Assembly: GCA_944377315.1 (NCBI GenBank)
Contig: CALWEM010000018.1
Location: forward strand, 1-49,105
Direction: 5' to 3'
Length of the DNA stretch: 49,105 nt
From: an uncultured Clostridia bacterium
Lineage (GTDB): Bacteria; Bacillota; Clostridia; Christensenellales; UBA1242
The notes under the pieces were generated by a model. That model saw only the letters and a program-made list of their open reading frames with translations. It was not told the DNA's origin and did no database searches. This document shows positions 24,928-32,381 of this stretch, piece by piece. The translations under genes were made by a program, and so were the position numbers. Positions within the stretch are counted from its first letter, which is position 1, and each line of letters opens with the position of its first letter.

Positions 24928-25221
24928 ATGTTCAAAGGAATCAAGTCAAGTGTGAAAAACAGCAAGAATGTGTATGCCATTTGCTTGGAAGACAAAGTGC
25001 TTCAAATGTTCCCAGAAAAATTCCAAATGGAAGAAGAGCGAGCGCTTTGAAATCTTTTTCGTGCGAAAAAAGTGTGCGTCAATGGAGTTGCTGTCTCTTT
25101 CAGCAGTGACTGGTTTGTTTTCCGCTTCGACATTCCTTATAAAGCATTTATATATCAACAATCAAACTCTCACCACCAACATCCAGCAGTGGTTGGAGTT
25201 TTTTTATTTTCCCAAAGCTGA
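24928..25221 (+). pseudogene. Small gene interrupted by an internal TGA (or by two indels)
   Basis: A promoter-like pair (TTGTGT 24877-24882, 17 bases, TAGAAT 24900-24905), AAAGGAG and ATG 24928 introduce a frame encoding 40 residues (MFKGIKSSVKNSKNVYAICLED...). It stops at TGA 25048-25050. The same frame stays open for 56 more codons with plausible composition (VCVNGVAVSFSSDWFVFRFDIPY) to TGA at 25219. Alternatively the neighbouring frame reads RFEIFFVRKK just after the break, which could mean a four-base duplication in GAGCGAGCGC plus an indel in the following A run. Product and family unknown. The signals upstream suggest a once-functional gene; selenocysteine insertion is possible in principle, but I see no clear SECIS-like hairpin. 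Confidence 0.45.
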
Positions 25222-25257
25222 CTAAACTTTTGAAACTCAAGAAGTCGCAAAAAAATA

Positions 25258-25302
25258 TGCAATATGTCGCTTTTCACATTTTGTCAAACACGACATATTG
25301 CA
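25258..25302 (-). terminator. Terminator of tRNA-Met
   Basis: A perfect 12-bp inverted repeat (25258-25269 with 25291-25302) around a 21-base loop, followed on the minus strand by TATTTTTTTG, just past the tRNA 3' end. Confidence 0.7.
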
Positions 25303-25322
25303 CACAAAACAAAATTTTCATT

Positions 25323-25399
25323 TGGTGGTGATAGGTGGGCTCGAACCACCGACCTTATGGGTATGAACCATACGCTCTAACCAGCTGAGCTACATCACC
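25323..25399 (-). tRNA. tRNA-Met (anticodon CAU, elongator type)
   Basis: A complete 77-base cloverleaf on the minus strand with encoded CCA. The acceptor GGTGATG pairs with TATCACC (one G-U), the D arm reads GCTCAGCTGGTTAGAGC, the anticodon loop contains CAT, and the T loop reads GGTTCGAGCC. A paired first base (G1-C72) excludes the initiator type. The body matches elongator tRNA-Met of Bacillota more closely than the lysidine-modified tRNA-Ile(CAU). Confidence 0.93.
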
Positions 25400-25415
25400 A
25401 TAGTAAAACGAGCAT

Positions 25416-25444
25416 ATTATACTATAATCAGATTTTTTTGTCAA
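25416..25444 (-). promoter_or_regulatory. Promoter of tRNA-Met
   Basis: Perfect consensus on the minus strand: TTGACA (25439-25444), 17 bases, TATAAT (25416-25421), starting transcription about ten bases before the mature 5' end. Confidence 0.9.
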
Positions 25445-25526
25445 TTATTTTTCTCCAATTTTTCCAAAATTCTCAATTTTTCCAGACCACTTTTTCATTA
25501 TTACTTTCAAAAGCGGGCTGTTTTGC

Positions 25527-25555
25527 TTGTGTTTTTTCTTTTTTTATTGTAAAAT
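25527..25555 (+). promoter_or_regulatory. Promoter of yqeY and the phosphoesterase gene
   Basis: TTGTGT (25527-25532), a 17-base T-rich spacer and TAAAAT (25550-25555), about 20 bases before the start codon of the next gene. Confidence 0.6.
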
Positions 25556-25580
25556 ATTTTTGTTCTAAAGGAGTTTATGT

Positions 25581-26006
25581 ATGATTGAAGATGAAATCAA
25601 AAAAGCAAATGTGGAAGCAATGAAAAACAAGGACACTGTGGCAAGAGCGTTCTACAGTGTTTTGATGAACAAAATTATGCTTGAAAAAATCAACAAGCGT
25701 GAAAAAGGACAGGAATTAACTGATGCCGACACTTCAAATATCATTCAAAAGATGATAAAAGAACTTGGCGATGAAAAAGAAAATTATCAAAAGGCTGGAA
25801 ATATGGCAGAAGTTGAGCATATTTCAAGACAACTCGAAATTGCCAAAACTTATCTTCCAAAAATGTTGTCAGAAGATGAAATCAAGGCGGAAATTAAAAA
25901 ATTGGGCGACAATTCCATTCCAGTCGTGATGAAACACTTCAAGCAAAATTTCAACGGAAAGGTGGATATGCGTCTTGTCCAAGAAGTTTTGAAAGGTATG
26001 CAATGA
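25581..26006 (+). CDS. yqeY: YqeY/GatB-tail family protein
   Basis: A 141-aa soluble helical protein of the YqeY family, which resembles the tRNA-binding tail of GatB in the Glu-tRNA amidotransferase; its own function is not established. It has typical length and pattern: an N-terminal helix pair with KNKDTVARAFYSVLMNKI, then DEKENYQKAGNMAEVEHISRQLEIAKTYLP and a C-terminal QEVLKGM. ATG has AAAGGAG nine bases upstream. Its stop overlaps the phosphoesterase start by four bases (ATGA at 26003-26006), so the two form one translationally coupled unit. In many Bacillota yqeY follows rpsU; here that link is lost. Confidence 0.93.
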   Translation: MIEDEIKKANVEAMKNKDTVARAFYSVLMNKIMLEKINKREKGQELTDADTSNIIQKMIKELGDEKENYQKAGNMAEVEHISRQLEIAKTYLPKMLSEDEIKAEIKKLGDNSIPVVMKHFKQNFNGKVDMRLVQEVLKGMQ

Positions 26007-26701
26007 GAGTCTTTGCGATAAGCGATTTGCATTTGTCGGTGAACAATCCAAAGCCGATGGATATTTTTGGTCCGGCGTGGGATAACTATGTCGACAAAAT
26101 TTTCACAGATTGGAAAGAAAAGGTGACAGACGATGACCTTGTCCTTCTTGCGGGGGATTTTTCGTGGGCGATGAAAATTGAAGACAGTGTTGCCGATTTT
26201 GAAATGCTCAAGGATTTACCTGGGAAGAAGGTGATAATCCGTGGCAATCACGACTATTGGTGGAAGAGTATCAGTGCGGTGCGAGCAATTTTGCCAGCCA
26301 ACTTTTTTGCCATTCAAAATGATGCAATGAAGTTTGGTGAATATATTGTTTGTGGCACTCGACTGTGGAATTTGCCGTATGACAACAAAAAATTCAGCGA
26401 AGATGATGACAAAATATTCAAGCGTGAGTTAATCCGACTTCAAATGACGCTCGAATCTGCCAAAAAACTTCAAACGGCGGATGAAAAAATCATTTGTATG
26501 CTTCACTATCCGCCATACACCTTCAAAGAAGAAGACAACGAAATCACGGCGCTTATGGAAAAGTTTGAAGTCAGTGCGGTTGTCTATGGACATATCCACG
26601 CCTACTTAAAACAAAATTTGGTGCTGAAGAAAAACGGAGTGGAATATTTTCTCACCTCTTGTGATATCGTTCAAAACAAACTTGTGCCGATTTTTGTTTA
26701 G
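26003..26701 (+). CDS. Calcineurin-like metallophosphoesterase
   Basis: A 232-aa dinuclear-metal phosphoesterase. All motifs are present in order: DLH (Asp8, His10), GD in LLAGDFSW near 51, GNHD near 81-84 followed by YWW, a His in MLHYPP near 172, and GHIHAY near 197. The family hydrolyses phosphate esters in nucleotides, proteins or lipids; this short cytoplasmic subgroup has no assigned substrate. There is no signal peptide. Translation is coupled to yqeY by the ATGA overlap, and no ribosome site other than that in the end of yqeY is apparent. Confidence 0.93.
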   Translation: MRVFAISDLHLSVNNPKPMDIFGPAWDNYVDKIFTDWKEKVTDDDLVLLAGDFSWAMKIEDSVADFEMLKDLPGKKVIIRGNHDYWWKSISAVRAILPANFFAIQNDAMKFGEYIVCGTRLWNLPYDNKKFSEDDDKIFKRELIRLQMTLESAKKLQTADEKIICMLHYPPYTFKEEDNEITALMEKFEVSAVVYGHIHAYLKQNLVLKKNGVEYFLTSCDIVQNKLVPIFV

Positions 26702-26752
26702 TTTTGGGGAAAAATATCTTTTTTAATCATTTTGAAATTATATAAATATTAT

Positions 26753-26781
26753 TGACAAAGATAACAATAATATTGTAAAAT
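26753..26781 (+). promoter_or_regulatory. Promoter of the lipoprotein gene
   Basis: TTGACA (26753-26758), a 17-base spacer and TAAAAT (26776-26781); the leader is about 38 bases, with TTGGAGAG before ATG 26826. Confidence 0.8.
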
Positions 26782-26825
26782 AGCGAGTAGAGAAATTTTC
26801 TTAATATTAACAACTTGGAGAGATT

Positions 26826-28319
26826 ATGAAAAAAATTTTAATGGCGATTTGTTGTTTTTTGACTTTGGGTTTTATTTTGGCAGGCTGTAACAGTGCCAAT
26901 TTATTGAAAAACAGCGAAGGTGGTTTGATTTATAACGGAAATGCGGGCGTTGTTGTGGACGGCTATCTTTATTATGGCAATGCGTTCTCTGATGTTTCTT
27001 CTTTCACTCAATTGAGCGAACTTAAATCCGCCAAAGGCACTTCCTATCTTGCACGCTACAACCTTAATAATAAAAGAGATGCGAAGGGGATTAATTTCAC
27101 CCCGAACGGAAATGAAAAATTGGTGGAAACAGTGGTGGCAAGTGATTATCAATTTATGTTCACGCTCGGCGATTATCTTTTCTATTTAAGACCAGATGAA
27201 CACAGATATGGCGCTGATGACGGCACTTCTTCACATCAATTCACATATCCAGTTTTGTGCTCAACCCGTGGCGACAAGGAAAAAGAACAATACACTTTTG
27301 AAAGCGAAGTGTCAAAGATTGAAGTTTTGGAATATGACGGCAACTACTATATTGTGGCTCTTGCTGGCGACAAACTTCTTTCACTCAAGGTGAATGGTGG
27401 CTCTGTCAGTGCCAAAACTTTGGCAGAAAATGTGTCAAGTGTGGCAATTCCAGAAACCACTTTGACAGGTGCGGTATCTCGTGAAGGCTGGAATGGCAAA
27501 ATTTATTATGTTGCCACTGACGAAGATGAAAAAACCGGTATTTATGAAATCAAAGTGAATGACGAAAATTCTGTAAAATCACTATACAACAAAAATAACG
27601 GGACAATTCAATTCTTGCAACGCCAAAGCGATATCATTGTGTATTCTTATCAAAATGAATTTTCTCAAACACAAATTTTCTATAATGATGTCAGCGTAAA
27701 TTCTTCTCGTGATGAAGTTATCTTGATTGATGATGCTCATCGCTTACCTTCCACTTCTGCCAGCGATATAAACATAATTTTTGGCAACATCGACACAGTT
27801 ATCTTTGAAGGTAGTAATGGAATGAAATACAAAAACGCTCGCGGGAACGGCTCTTTCGTTGTTGTTGATGAAGCAGGCACAGAAATTTCTGATTTTGAAA
27901 TTATGTTTATTGATGACAAACTCGGCTATCTTGTCACTTCCACAAATATATACGAAGTGGACTTCTCTCCACTCACTCACAGCGATGCCAGTGGGAAAAT
28001 CACTCTCACTGCCACAAATTCGCTTGAAACTGCAATGACTGCCATTCACACAACCGGTGAATTATATAGCTATGATGGCGAAAACATATATTACTACGCT
28101 CAACTTGAAGAATTAAGCGAACTTGAACAAGAGCTTATTGACAAAGAAAAAGAAGAAGCTGGCATTGAAGTTAGCGAAGATGAAGATTCTTCAACAGCAA
28201 TTGTCGACACCGATTCTGGTTACTATTTGTATAAACTCAACATCAACAGTTTCACATATGAACTTATCGGAAAAACAAGTTTTGAAGAAAGACATTCAGA
28301 TTATAAATATGAAGCATAA
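26826..28319 (+). CDS. Surface lipoprotein with predicted beta-propeller-like body
   Basis: A 497-aa protein with a lipoprotein signal peptide: KK, a hydrophobic core and the lipobox LAGC, giving lipidation at Cys21 after signal peptidase II cleavage. The mature part is acidic and beta-rich and repeats units such as DGYLYYGNAF, EYDGNYYIVALAGDKL and NGKIYYVATDEDE, the look of DUF5050-type or WD40-like propellers that sit outside the membrane. A Glu-rich linker (ELEQELIDKEKEEAG) precedes the C terminus. No enzymatic motif or substrate-binding-protein signature is recognised and no transporter genes adjoin. It has its own promoter and terminator, so it acts alone genetically. Confidence 0.85.
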   Translation: MKKILMAICCFLTLGFILAGCNSANLLKNSEGGLIYNGNAGVVVDGYLYYGNAFSDVSSFTQLSELKSAKGTSYLARYNLNNKRDAKGINFTPNGNEKLVETVVASDYQFMFTLGDYLFYLRPDEHRYGADDGTSSHQFTYPVLCSTRGDKEKEQYTFESEVSKIEVLEYDGNYYIVALAGDKLLSLKVNGGSVSAKTLAENVSSVAIPETTLTGAVSREGWNGKIYYVATDEDEKTGIYEIKVNDENSVKSLYNKNNGTIQFLQRQSDIIVYSYQNEFSQTQIFYNDVSVNSSRDEVILIDDAHRLPSTSASDINIIFGNIDTVIFEGSNGMKYKNARGNGSFVVVDEAGTEISDFEIMFIDDKLGYLVTSTNIYEVDFSPLTHSDASGKITLTATNSLETAMTAIHTTGELYSYDGENIYYYAQLEELSELEQELIDKEKEEAGIEVSEDEDSSTAIVDTDSGYYLYKLNINSFTYELIGKTSFEERHSDYKYEA

Positions 28320-28346
28320 AGAGAGATTGAACACTCTCTTTTTTTT
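28318..28346 (+). terminator. Terminator of the lipoprotein gene
   Basis: An 8-bp stem AAAGAGAG/CTCTCTTT (28318-28325 with 28334-28341) and 8-base loop, running into a T tract; the stem begins inside the stop codon. Confidence 0.8.
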
Positions 28347-28401
28347 GTTTTGTAAAGCCACATTTGAAGTGTGGCGAAAATCTTGATTATCATATTTTTA
28401 T

Positions 28402-28429
28402 TTGACTTTTTTTGGAAAGTAGATAAAAT
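28402..28429 (+). promoter_or_regulatory. Promoter-like sequence before the truncated GT4 copy
   Basis: TTGACT (28402-28407), a 16-base spacer and TAAAAT (28424-28429). It resembles the promoter of the full GT4 gene in type and position relative to the coding remnant. Confidence 0.5.
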
Positions 28430-28447
28430 TTAATAGACAGAAAGGTT

Positions 28448-28796
28448 TTGAATGGAATATACAAAACTGCCGATTTGGTGCTTTTTCCGTTAGATTTTGA
28501 AGCGGACAGTTTGGTGGTGCTGGAGTCAGCGTCTTGTGGTTTGCCAACATTGGCACTCAAAAACTATGGCTGTGGAGAGCGAATTGAAGACGGCGTGACT
28601 GGATTTTTGAGCGATTTTGATGAAGAGAGTTTTACAAAGAAGATTTGGGAAATATTAAACAACAAACCGCTTCTTGAAAAAGTGAAAAAAATGTCGACAA
28701 ACTTCGAGCAGACACTTGGGAAGAAGTGGTGGCAAAATATCGTCAATTCTTCCTTGAAAAAATTGAAGAATACAAAAATTTGAAGAAAAAACAAAA
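28448..28796 (+). pseudogene. Truncated copy of the GT4 glycosyltransferase (C-terminal third)
   Basis: It encodes only the C-terminal donor-binding part of a GT4 enzyme, from LNGIY (aligned to 20077 onward of the complete gene) through DSLVVLESASCGLPTLALKNYGCGERI to the end. From about 28553 the DNA is nearly identical to 20189-20430, with mostly silent or single-base differences, while the preceding 100 bases have diverged more. One base is missing in an A run near 28690 (GTGAAAAAAATGTC against GTGAAAAAGAATGTC), so the last 30 codons are out of frame. No N-terminal acceptor domain exists, so it cannot be an active enzyme. A promoter-like sequence and AAAGG lie just upstream. It is probably a duplication remnant or a silent donor for gene conversion. 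Confidence 0.85.
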
Positions 28797-28819
28797 AAGC
28801 AATCATTGATTGCTTTTTT
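28793..28819 (+). terminator. Bidirectional terminator
   Basis: Six A, GCAATC, a 3-base loop, GATTGC and six T (28793-28819). It works in both directions and separates the truncated GT4 copy from the convergent gene at 28825. Confidence 0.85.
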
Positions 28820-28824
28820 CAAAA

Positions 28825-29286
28825 TTATTTTTCTTTGTTGTCATTTTTGCGGAAAAAAGTTTTCACAAAGTTGTCGAACACATTTTCCTTTTTTGTTGCT
28901 CCTTTTGGAACAATTGATAATGGTGACACAGAATTATCTTTGTTAACAGCATACCACTTGATTTCATTTTGTTTTTCAACAGCGAATTCAAGAGTGTTAT
29001 CTTTGCCAAAGAGCAAGGTTTTTTTGACAACTTTCTTATGTCCATTAACATTGTATTTGATACATTCTTTGATGGAGTAGTTTTCATCAGAGTTTTCGGT
29101 TACAATTGTTTTGATGCAGTCCACAACTTTGTTTGACACGATTTTTGGGTCATAGAAAGTGTGTTTTGATGGTGTTTGAATTTGGTCAAATATTTCCTTT
29201 CGAGTCACAATATCAAAAACAAAACTTTTCAAATCGTTATTATTTGTCAAGGTCAAATTTTTAATTCTTTTCTTAATGTTAAGCAT
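28825..29286 (-). CDS. Hypothetical soluble protein
   Basis: A 153-aa basic protein with no signal peptide or membrane helix. Its start (ATG 29286) has AAAAGGAG 11 bases upstream. Visible segments are an N-terminal helix (IKKRIKNLTL), KNVSNKVVDCI-like beta-alpha elements, and paired strands KKVVKKTLLFGKDNTLEFAV and IKWYAVNKDNSVSPL, suggesting a small alpha/beta fold. No family recognised. It is convergent with the truncated GT4 copy, shares its terminator, and lies back to back with the T-box promoter of glyS. Confidence 0.7.
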   Translation of the reverse strand: MLNIKKRIKNLTLTNNNDLKSFVFDIVTRKEIFDQIQTPSKHTFYDPKIVSNKVVDCIKTIVTENSDENYSIKECIKYNVNGHKKVVKKTLLFGKDNTLEFAVEKQNEIKWYAVNKDNSVSPLSIVPKGATKKENVFDNFVKTFFRKNDNKEK

Positions 29287-29376
29287 AATTTTTTCTCCTT
29301 TTAAGATTATATATTATTTAAAAATATTTTTCAATACTTATTGCAAAAAAATATAAAAATTTTTTATTTGATATAA

Positions 29377-29405
29377 TTGACAATTGATATCTTTTGGCGT
29401 ATAAT
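29377..29405 (+). promoter_or_regulatory. glyS promoter
   Basis: Perfect consensus: TTGACA (29377-29382), 17 bases, TATAAT (29400-29405). Transcription would begin near 29412, directly into the T-box leader. Confidence 0.9.
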
Positions 29406-29411
29406 AAAATT

Positions 29412-29560
29412 GTTTAAGATTTTGGCAATGAAGGAATTGGCAACTCCCAAGCCAAACGCGTGGTCGGCGAACAGACTAGATAAGGCAAAGAGATTTGCAA
29501 ATTAGGGTGGAACAGCGGTCAGAAAATCGCCCCTATGCTTTTGTGAGCATAGGGCTTTTT
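29412..29560 (+). promoter_or_regulatory. Glycine T-box riboswitch with terminator
   Basis: A leader that senses uncharged tRNA-Gly and lets glyS be transcribed when glycine charging is low. The T-box sequence AGGGTGGAACAGCGG (29504-29518) is clear. Its TGGA (29508-29511) complements the UCCA end of tRNA-Gly with discriminator U, which supports glycine specificity independently of the downstream gene. A terminator hairpin follows: CCCTATGCT (29531-29539) with AGCATAGGG (29546-29554), then T5. The bases GCCCC before it can instead pair with AGGG to form the antiterminator. The specifier codon lies in the 29425-29490 stem I region; GGC occurs there several times and I cannot fix which is used. 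Known for the class: tRNA binding switches the terminator off. Confidence 0.92.
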
Positions 29561-29577
29561 AAAAAAAGGAGAGAAAA

Positions 29578-30948
29578 ATGGATAAAAATTTGACAATGGA
29601 CAAACTTGTTAATTTGTGTAAATCTCGCGGTTTTGTTTTTCAAGGCAGTGAGATTTATGGCGGTTTTGCAAACACTTGGGATTTTGGGCCAGTGGGCGTG
29701 GAACTGAAAAACAATATCAAAAAAGCGTGGTGGAAGCGATTTGTGCAAGAAGACCCGCAAACCTTTGGTGTGGATGCTGCCATACTTATGAATCCACGCG
29801 TGTGGGAAGCAAGTGGGCACGTTCAAAGTTTTTCCGACCCACAACTTGACTGCAAAAGTTGTAAATATCGTTTTCGTGCTGACAACTTGATTGAAGAGAA
29901 GTTCAAAGATGTTGATGTGGAAGTTATGACCACTGAAGAGATGCAAAATTTCATTGAAGAGCACAAAGTTAAATGTCCGCATTGTGGCAACTTCAATTGG
30001 ACGCCGGTCAGACAATTCAAGCTTATGTTTGAAACCAGTCGTGGAACTGTGGAAGGTGAGAAAGATGTGGTGTATCTTCGACCGGAAACCTGCCAAGGGG
30101 AATATGTCAACTTTTTGAATGTGCAAAGAACAATGCGTGCCAAAGTGCCTTTTGCGATTGCACAAATTGGCAAATCTTTCAGAAATGAGATAACACCGGG
30201 GAATTTCCTTTTCAGAACAGTGGAATTTGAGCAAATGGAACTTCAAAAATTCTGCCATCCAAAGGACAGTATGGATTTTTATAATGACTATAAAAAGCGA
30301 GCGATGGACTTTGTGTGCGACCTTGGGCTTGAAAAGGAAAATTTGCGTTTCCACGACCACGAAAAGTTGGCTCACTATGCCAAAGCGGCGTGTGACATTC
30401 AATATAATTTTCCAATTGGCTGGCAGGAGCTTAATGGCATTCATCATCGCGGTGACTGGGATTTGTCAAGACACAGTGAGTTCAGTGGTAAAAATATGGA
30501 ATATCTTGACCCGTTCACAAACGAAAAGTTTTTGCCAAATGTCATTGAATACTCCATTGGAGCTGACAGACTCACCCTTGCCATTATGAGTGAAGCGTAT
30601 GAAGAAGAAAAATTAGAAAATGGCGAAACAAGAGTGGTTATGCACTTCAAACCTTTCCTTGCTCCATTCAAAGTTGCAGTTTTGCCACTTCAAAAGAATT
30701 TGAGCGAAAAAGCAAAAGAAGTGTATGCTGTTTTGTCCAAAGAATTTATGTGTGACTATGATGAAGCGGGGTCAATCGGAAAACGCTATCGCCGTCAAGA
30801 TGAAATCGGCACACCATTCTGTGTCACCATTGATTTTGACACTTTGGAAGATGACACTGTGACGGTGCGCGACCGTGACACAATGGCACAAGAACGACTT
30901 AAAATTGACACGATTGTTTCATACTTTGAAAAGAAGATTAAATTTTAG
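29578..30948 (+). CDS. glyS: Glycyl-tRNA synthetase, homodimeric type
   Basis: Charges tRNA-Gly. The 456-aa class II enzyme is of the alpha2 type found in many Bacillota. Landmarks: LVNLCKSRGFVFQGSEIYGG near the N terminus; motif 1 region GVDAAILMNPRVWEASGH; a zinc-finger-like pair CKSCKYRF and CPHCG; motif 2 RPETCQGEYVNF...FAIAQIGKSFRNE; motif 3 IGADRLTLAIM; and a C-terminal anticodon-binding domain beginning PFKVAVLPL. ATG follows AAAAGGAGAG, 18 bases past the T-box terminator. The stop is TAG, and the GT2 gene begins nine bases later, so glycine-responsive transcription also covers that gene unless a hidden promoter exists. Confidence 0.97.
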   Translation: MDKNLTMDKLVNLCKSRGFVFQGSEIYGGFANTWDFGPVGVELKNNIKKAWWKRFVQEDPQTFGVDAAILMNPRVWEASGHVQSFSDPQLDCKSCKYRFRADNLIEEKFKDVDVEVMTTEEMQNFIEEHKVKCPHCGNFNWTPVRQFKLMFETSRGTVEGEKDVVYLRPETCQGEYVNFLNVQRTMRAKVPFAIAQIGKSFRNEITPGNFLFRTVEFEQMELQKFCHPKDSMDFYNDYKKRAMDFVCDLGLEKENLRFHDHEKLAHYAKAACDIQYNFPIGWQELNGIHHRGDWDLSRHSEFSGKNMEYLDPFTNEKFLPNVIEYSIGADRLTLAIMSEAYEEEKLENGETRVVMHFKPFLAPFKVAVLPLQKNLSEKAKEVYAVLSKEFMCDYDEAGSIGKRYRRQDEIGTPFCVTIDFDTLEDDTVTVRDRDTMAQERLKIDTIVSYFEKKIKF

Positions 30949-30957
30949 AGGTTTACT

Positions 30958-32259
30958 ATGGGAGCGTGGGATATTATCAATATTATTGTTGGAATTGTTA
31001 TGGGCTTACTTATGGCGTATCAGTTCTTATATATCATAATAGGGCTTTTCAAGAAGAAAAAATTTAAGGACACCAAAACAGAATCCACTTATGGAATACT
31101 AATTGCAGGAAGAAATGAAGAACTTGTGATAGGGCAACTTCTAGACAGCATCAAAAAGCAGAATTATAACCTTGAAAAAGTCAAGATTTTTGTGGTTGCC
31201 GACAATTGTGATGCTGGCGACAAAACTGCTGAAATTGCAAGAGAAAAAGGTGCGGTTGTCTATGAAAGACACAACAAAGATGAGATTGGAAAAGGTTATG
31301 CACTCAATTTCCTTTTGCAAAACATTGCGAAAGATTTTCCGGAATATGACCCGGATGGCTGGTTTGTTTTTGATGCTGACAACATTTTGGATAAAAATTA
31401 TATATACGAAATGAACAAGGCCTTCAATTTTGCGGGGGGGGGTAATGTTATAACCTCTTACCGAGCATCAAAAAACTATGGAAAAACTTTGTTCTCAATG
31501 GGTGCTTCTGTTGGTTTTGTGAGAGAATGTCGCTTTCTGCACACACCGCGAACGGTTTGCAATATGTCAACACATATTTCAGGAACAGGATTTTTAGCGC
31601 CAAAAGAAGTTTTAAATCCTAAATTAGGCTGGAAATACACCTGTATAACAGAAGATTTGGAATTTTCTTGCGACAATTTGACGAAAGGTAAAAAAATCCT
31701 ATATTGTGATGATGCGATATTTTATGATGAACAACCAGAAACTTGGAAACAAACATACAGACAAAGGATGCGTTGGCAAAAAGGTTCGTATTTATGCTGT
31801 AAGGCATTCACATTTTCGTTTTTGTTAAAATTATTCAAAACTTTGAAATTTCCATTTTATGATTTTCTTATGTTTTTTGCTCCGTTTCCAATTCTGTCAT
31901 CAAGTTGGGCGATTGTCAATGGTTTTTATGCAATTATCGAAAGTTTTATCAAACTTTTGATGGGCGCATCCTTTTTCCAAGAGATGGCATTTTTGCTTCT
32001 TGCTCTGGCACAGACTTTCATCCTTCTATATTTAGGGATGTTTGCATATGGCTCAATTGCAGTTTTGAAAGATTGGAAAAGAATAAAAGCAACCAAAAAA
32101 GAAAAAATTTTGTCGATGTTTGCATATCCAATATTTATGATTTGCCTGATTCCAATCTGTTTCCTTGCTTTATTTAAAAAAGTGGAATGGAAACAAATTA
32201 AACACACCAACAGTGTTGATATTGAAGACATAAATAAAAGTGCTGAAAAAACAAAATAA
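30958..32259 (+). CDS. GT2-family membrane glycosyltransferase with in-frame G9 tract (phase-ON)
   Basis: A 433-aa processive-type GT2. A membrane helix at about 8-30, then the GT-A domain: GILIAGRNEE (UDP-sugar-binding start), VVADNCDAGD, DADN with the metal-binding Asp pair near 141, a TEDLEFS segment containing the catalytic acidic ED, and QRMRW, the Q/RxxRW motif of synthases of beta-linked polysaccharides. Three or four C-terminal helices follow (about 290-415). It probably builds or exports a surface polysaccharide. Codons 159-162 fall in nine consecutive G; the encoded Ala-Gly-Gly-Gly sits in the loop before VITSYRASKN, where relatives have a shorter AGY-like turn. Losing or gaining one G truncates the enzyme within the catalytic domain. 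GAGG precedes ATG, and the gene lies nine bases after glyS in the same transcript. Confidence 0.9.
   Translation: MGAWDIINIIVGIVMGLLMAYQFLYIIIGLFKKKKFKDTKTESTYGILIAGRNEELVIGQLLDSIKKQNYNLEKVKIFVVADNCDAGDKTAEIAREKGAVVYERHNKDEIGKGYALNFLLQNIAKDFPEYDPDGWFVFDADNILDKNYIYEMNKAFNFAGGGNVITSYRASKNYGKTLFSMGASVGFVRECRFLHTPRTVCNMSTHISGTGFLAPKEVLNPKLGWKYTCITEDLEFSCDNLTKGKKILYCDDAIFYDEQPETWKQTYRQRMRWQKGSYLCCKAFTFSFLLKLFKTLKFPFYDFLMFFAPFPILSSSWAIVNGFYAIIESFIKLLMGASFFQEMAFLLLALAQTFILLYLGMFAYGSIAVLKDWKRIKATKKEKILSMFAYPIFMICLIPICFLALFKKVEWKQIKHTNSVDIEDINKSAEKTK
31434..31442 (+). repeat. G9 homopolymer inside the GT2 gene
   Basis: Nine consecutive G in coding sequence, the longest G run in the window. In this sequence the frame is maintained, so the gene is ON. 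It is the counterpart of the G8 tract at 19363. Confidence 0.95.
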
Positions 32260-32278
32260 ATAAAATTCAATAAAAAAA

Positions 32279-32310
32279 ACGCATAAAATTTGATTTTTAT
32301 GTGTTTTTTT
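32279..32310 (+). terminator. Terminator of the glyS-GT2 operon
   Basis: A 10-bp stem with one G-U pair (32279-32288 with 32295-32304) followed by seven T. Confidence 0.8.
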
Positions 32311-32381
32311 GATATTTTTTTGATATTTTAATTATATTTTTTATTATTTTTTAGTTTGTATATAAAGTTTTTTTCAAATTG

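Noticed and set aside
28452-28520. ATG at 28452 as start of a new small gene
   Set aside because: It is out of frame with the GT4 homology, which reads through the overlapping TTG frame.
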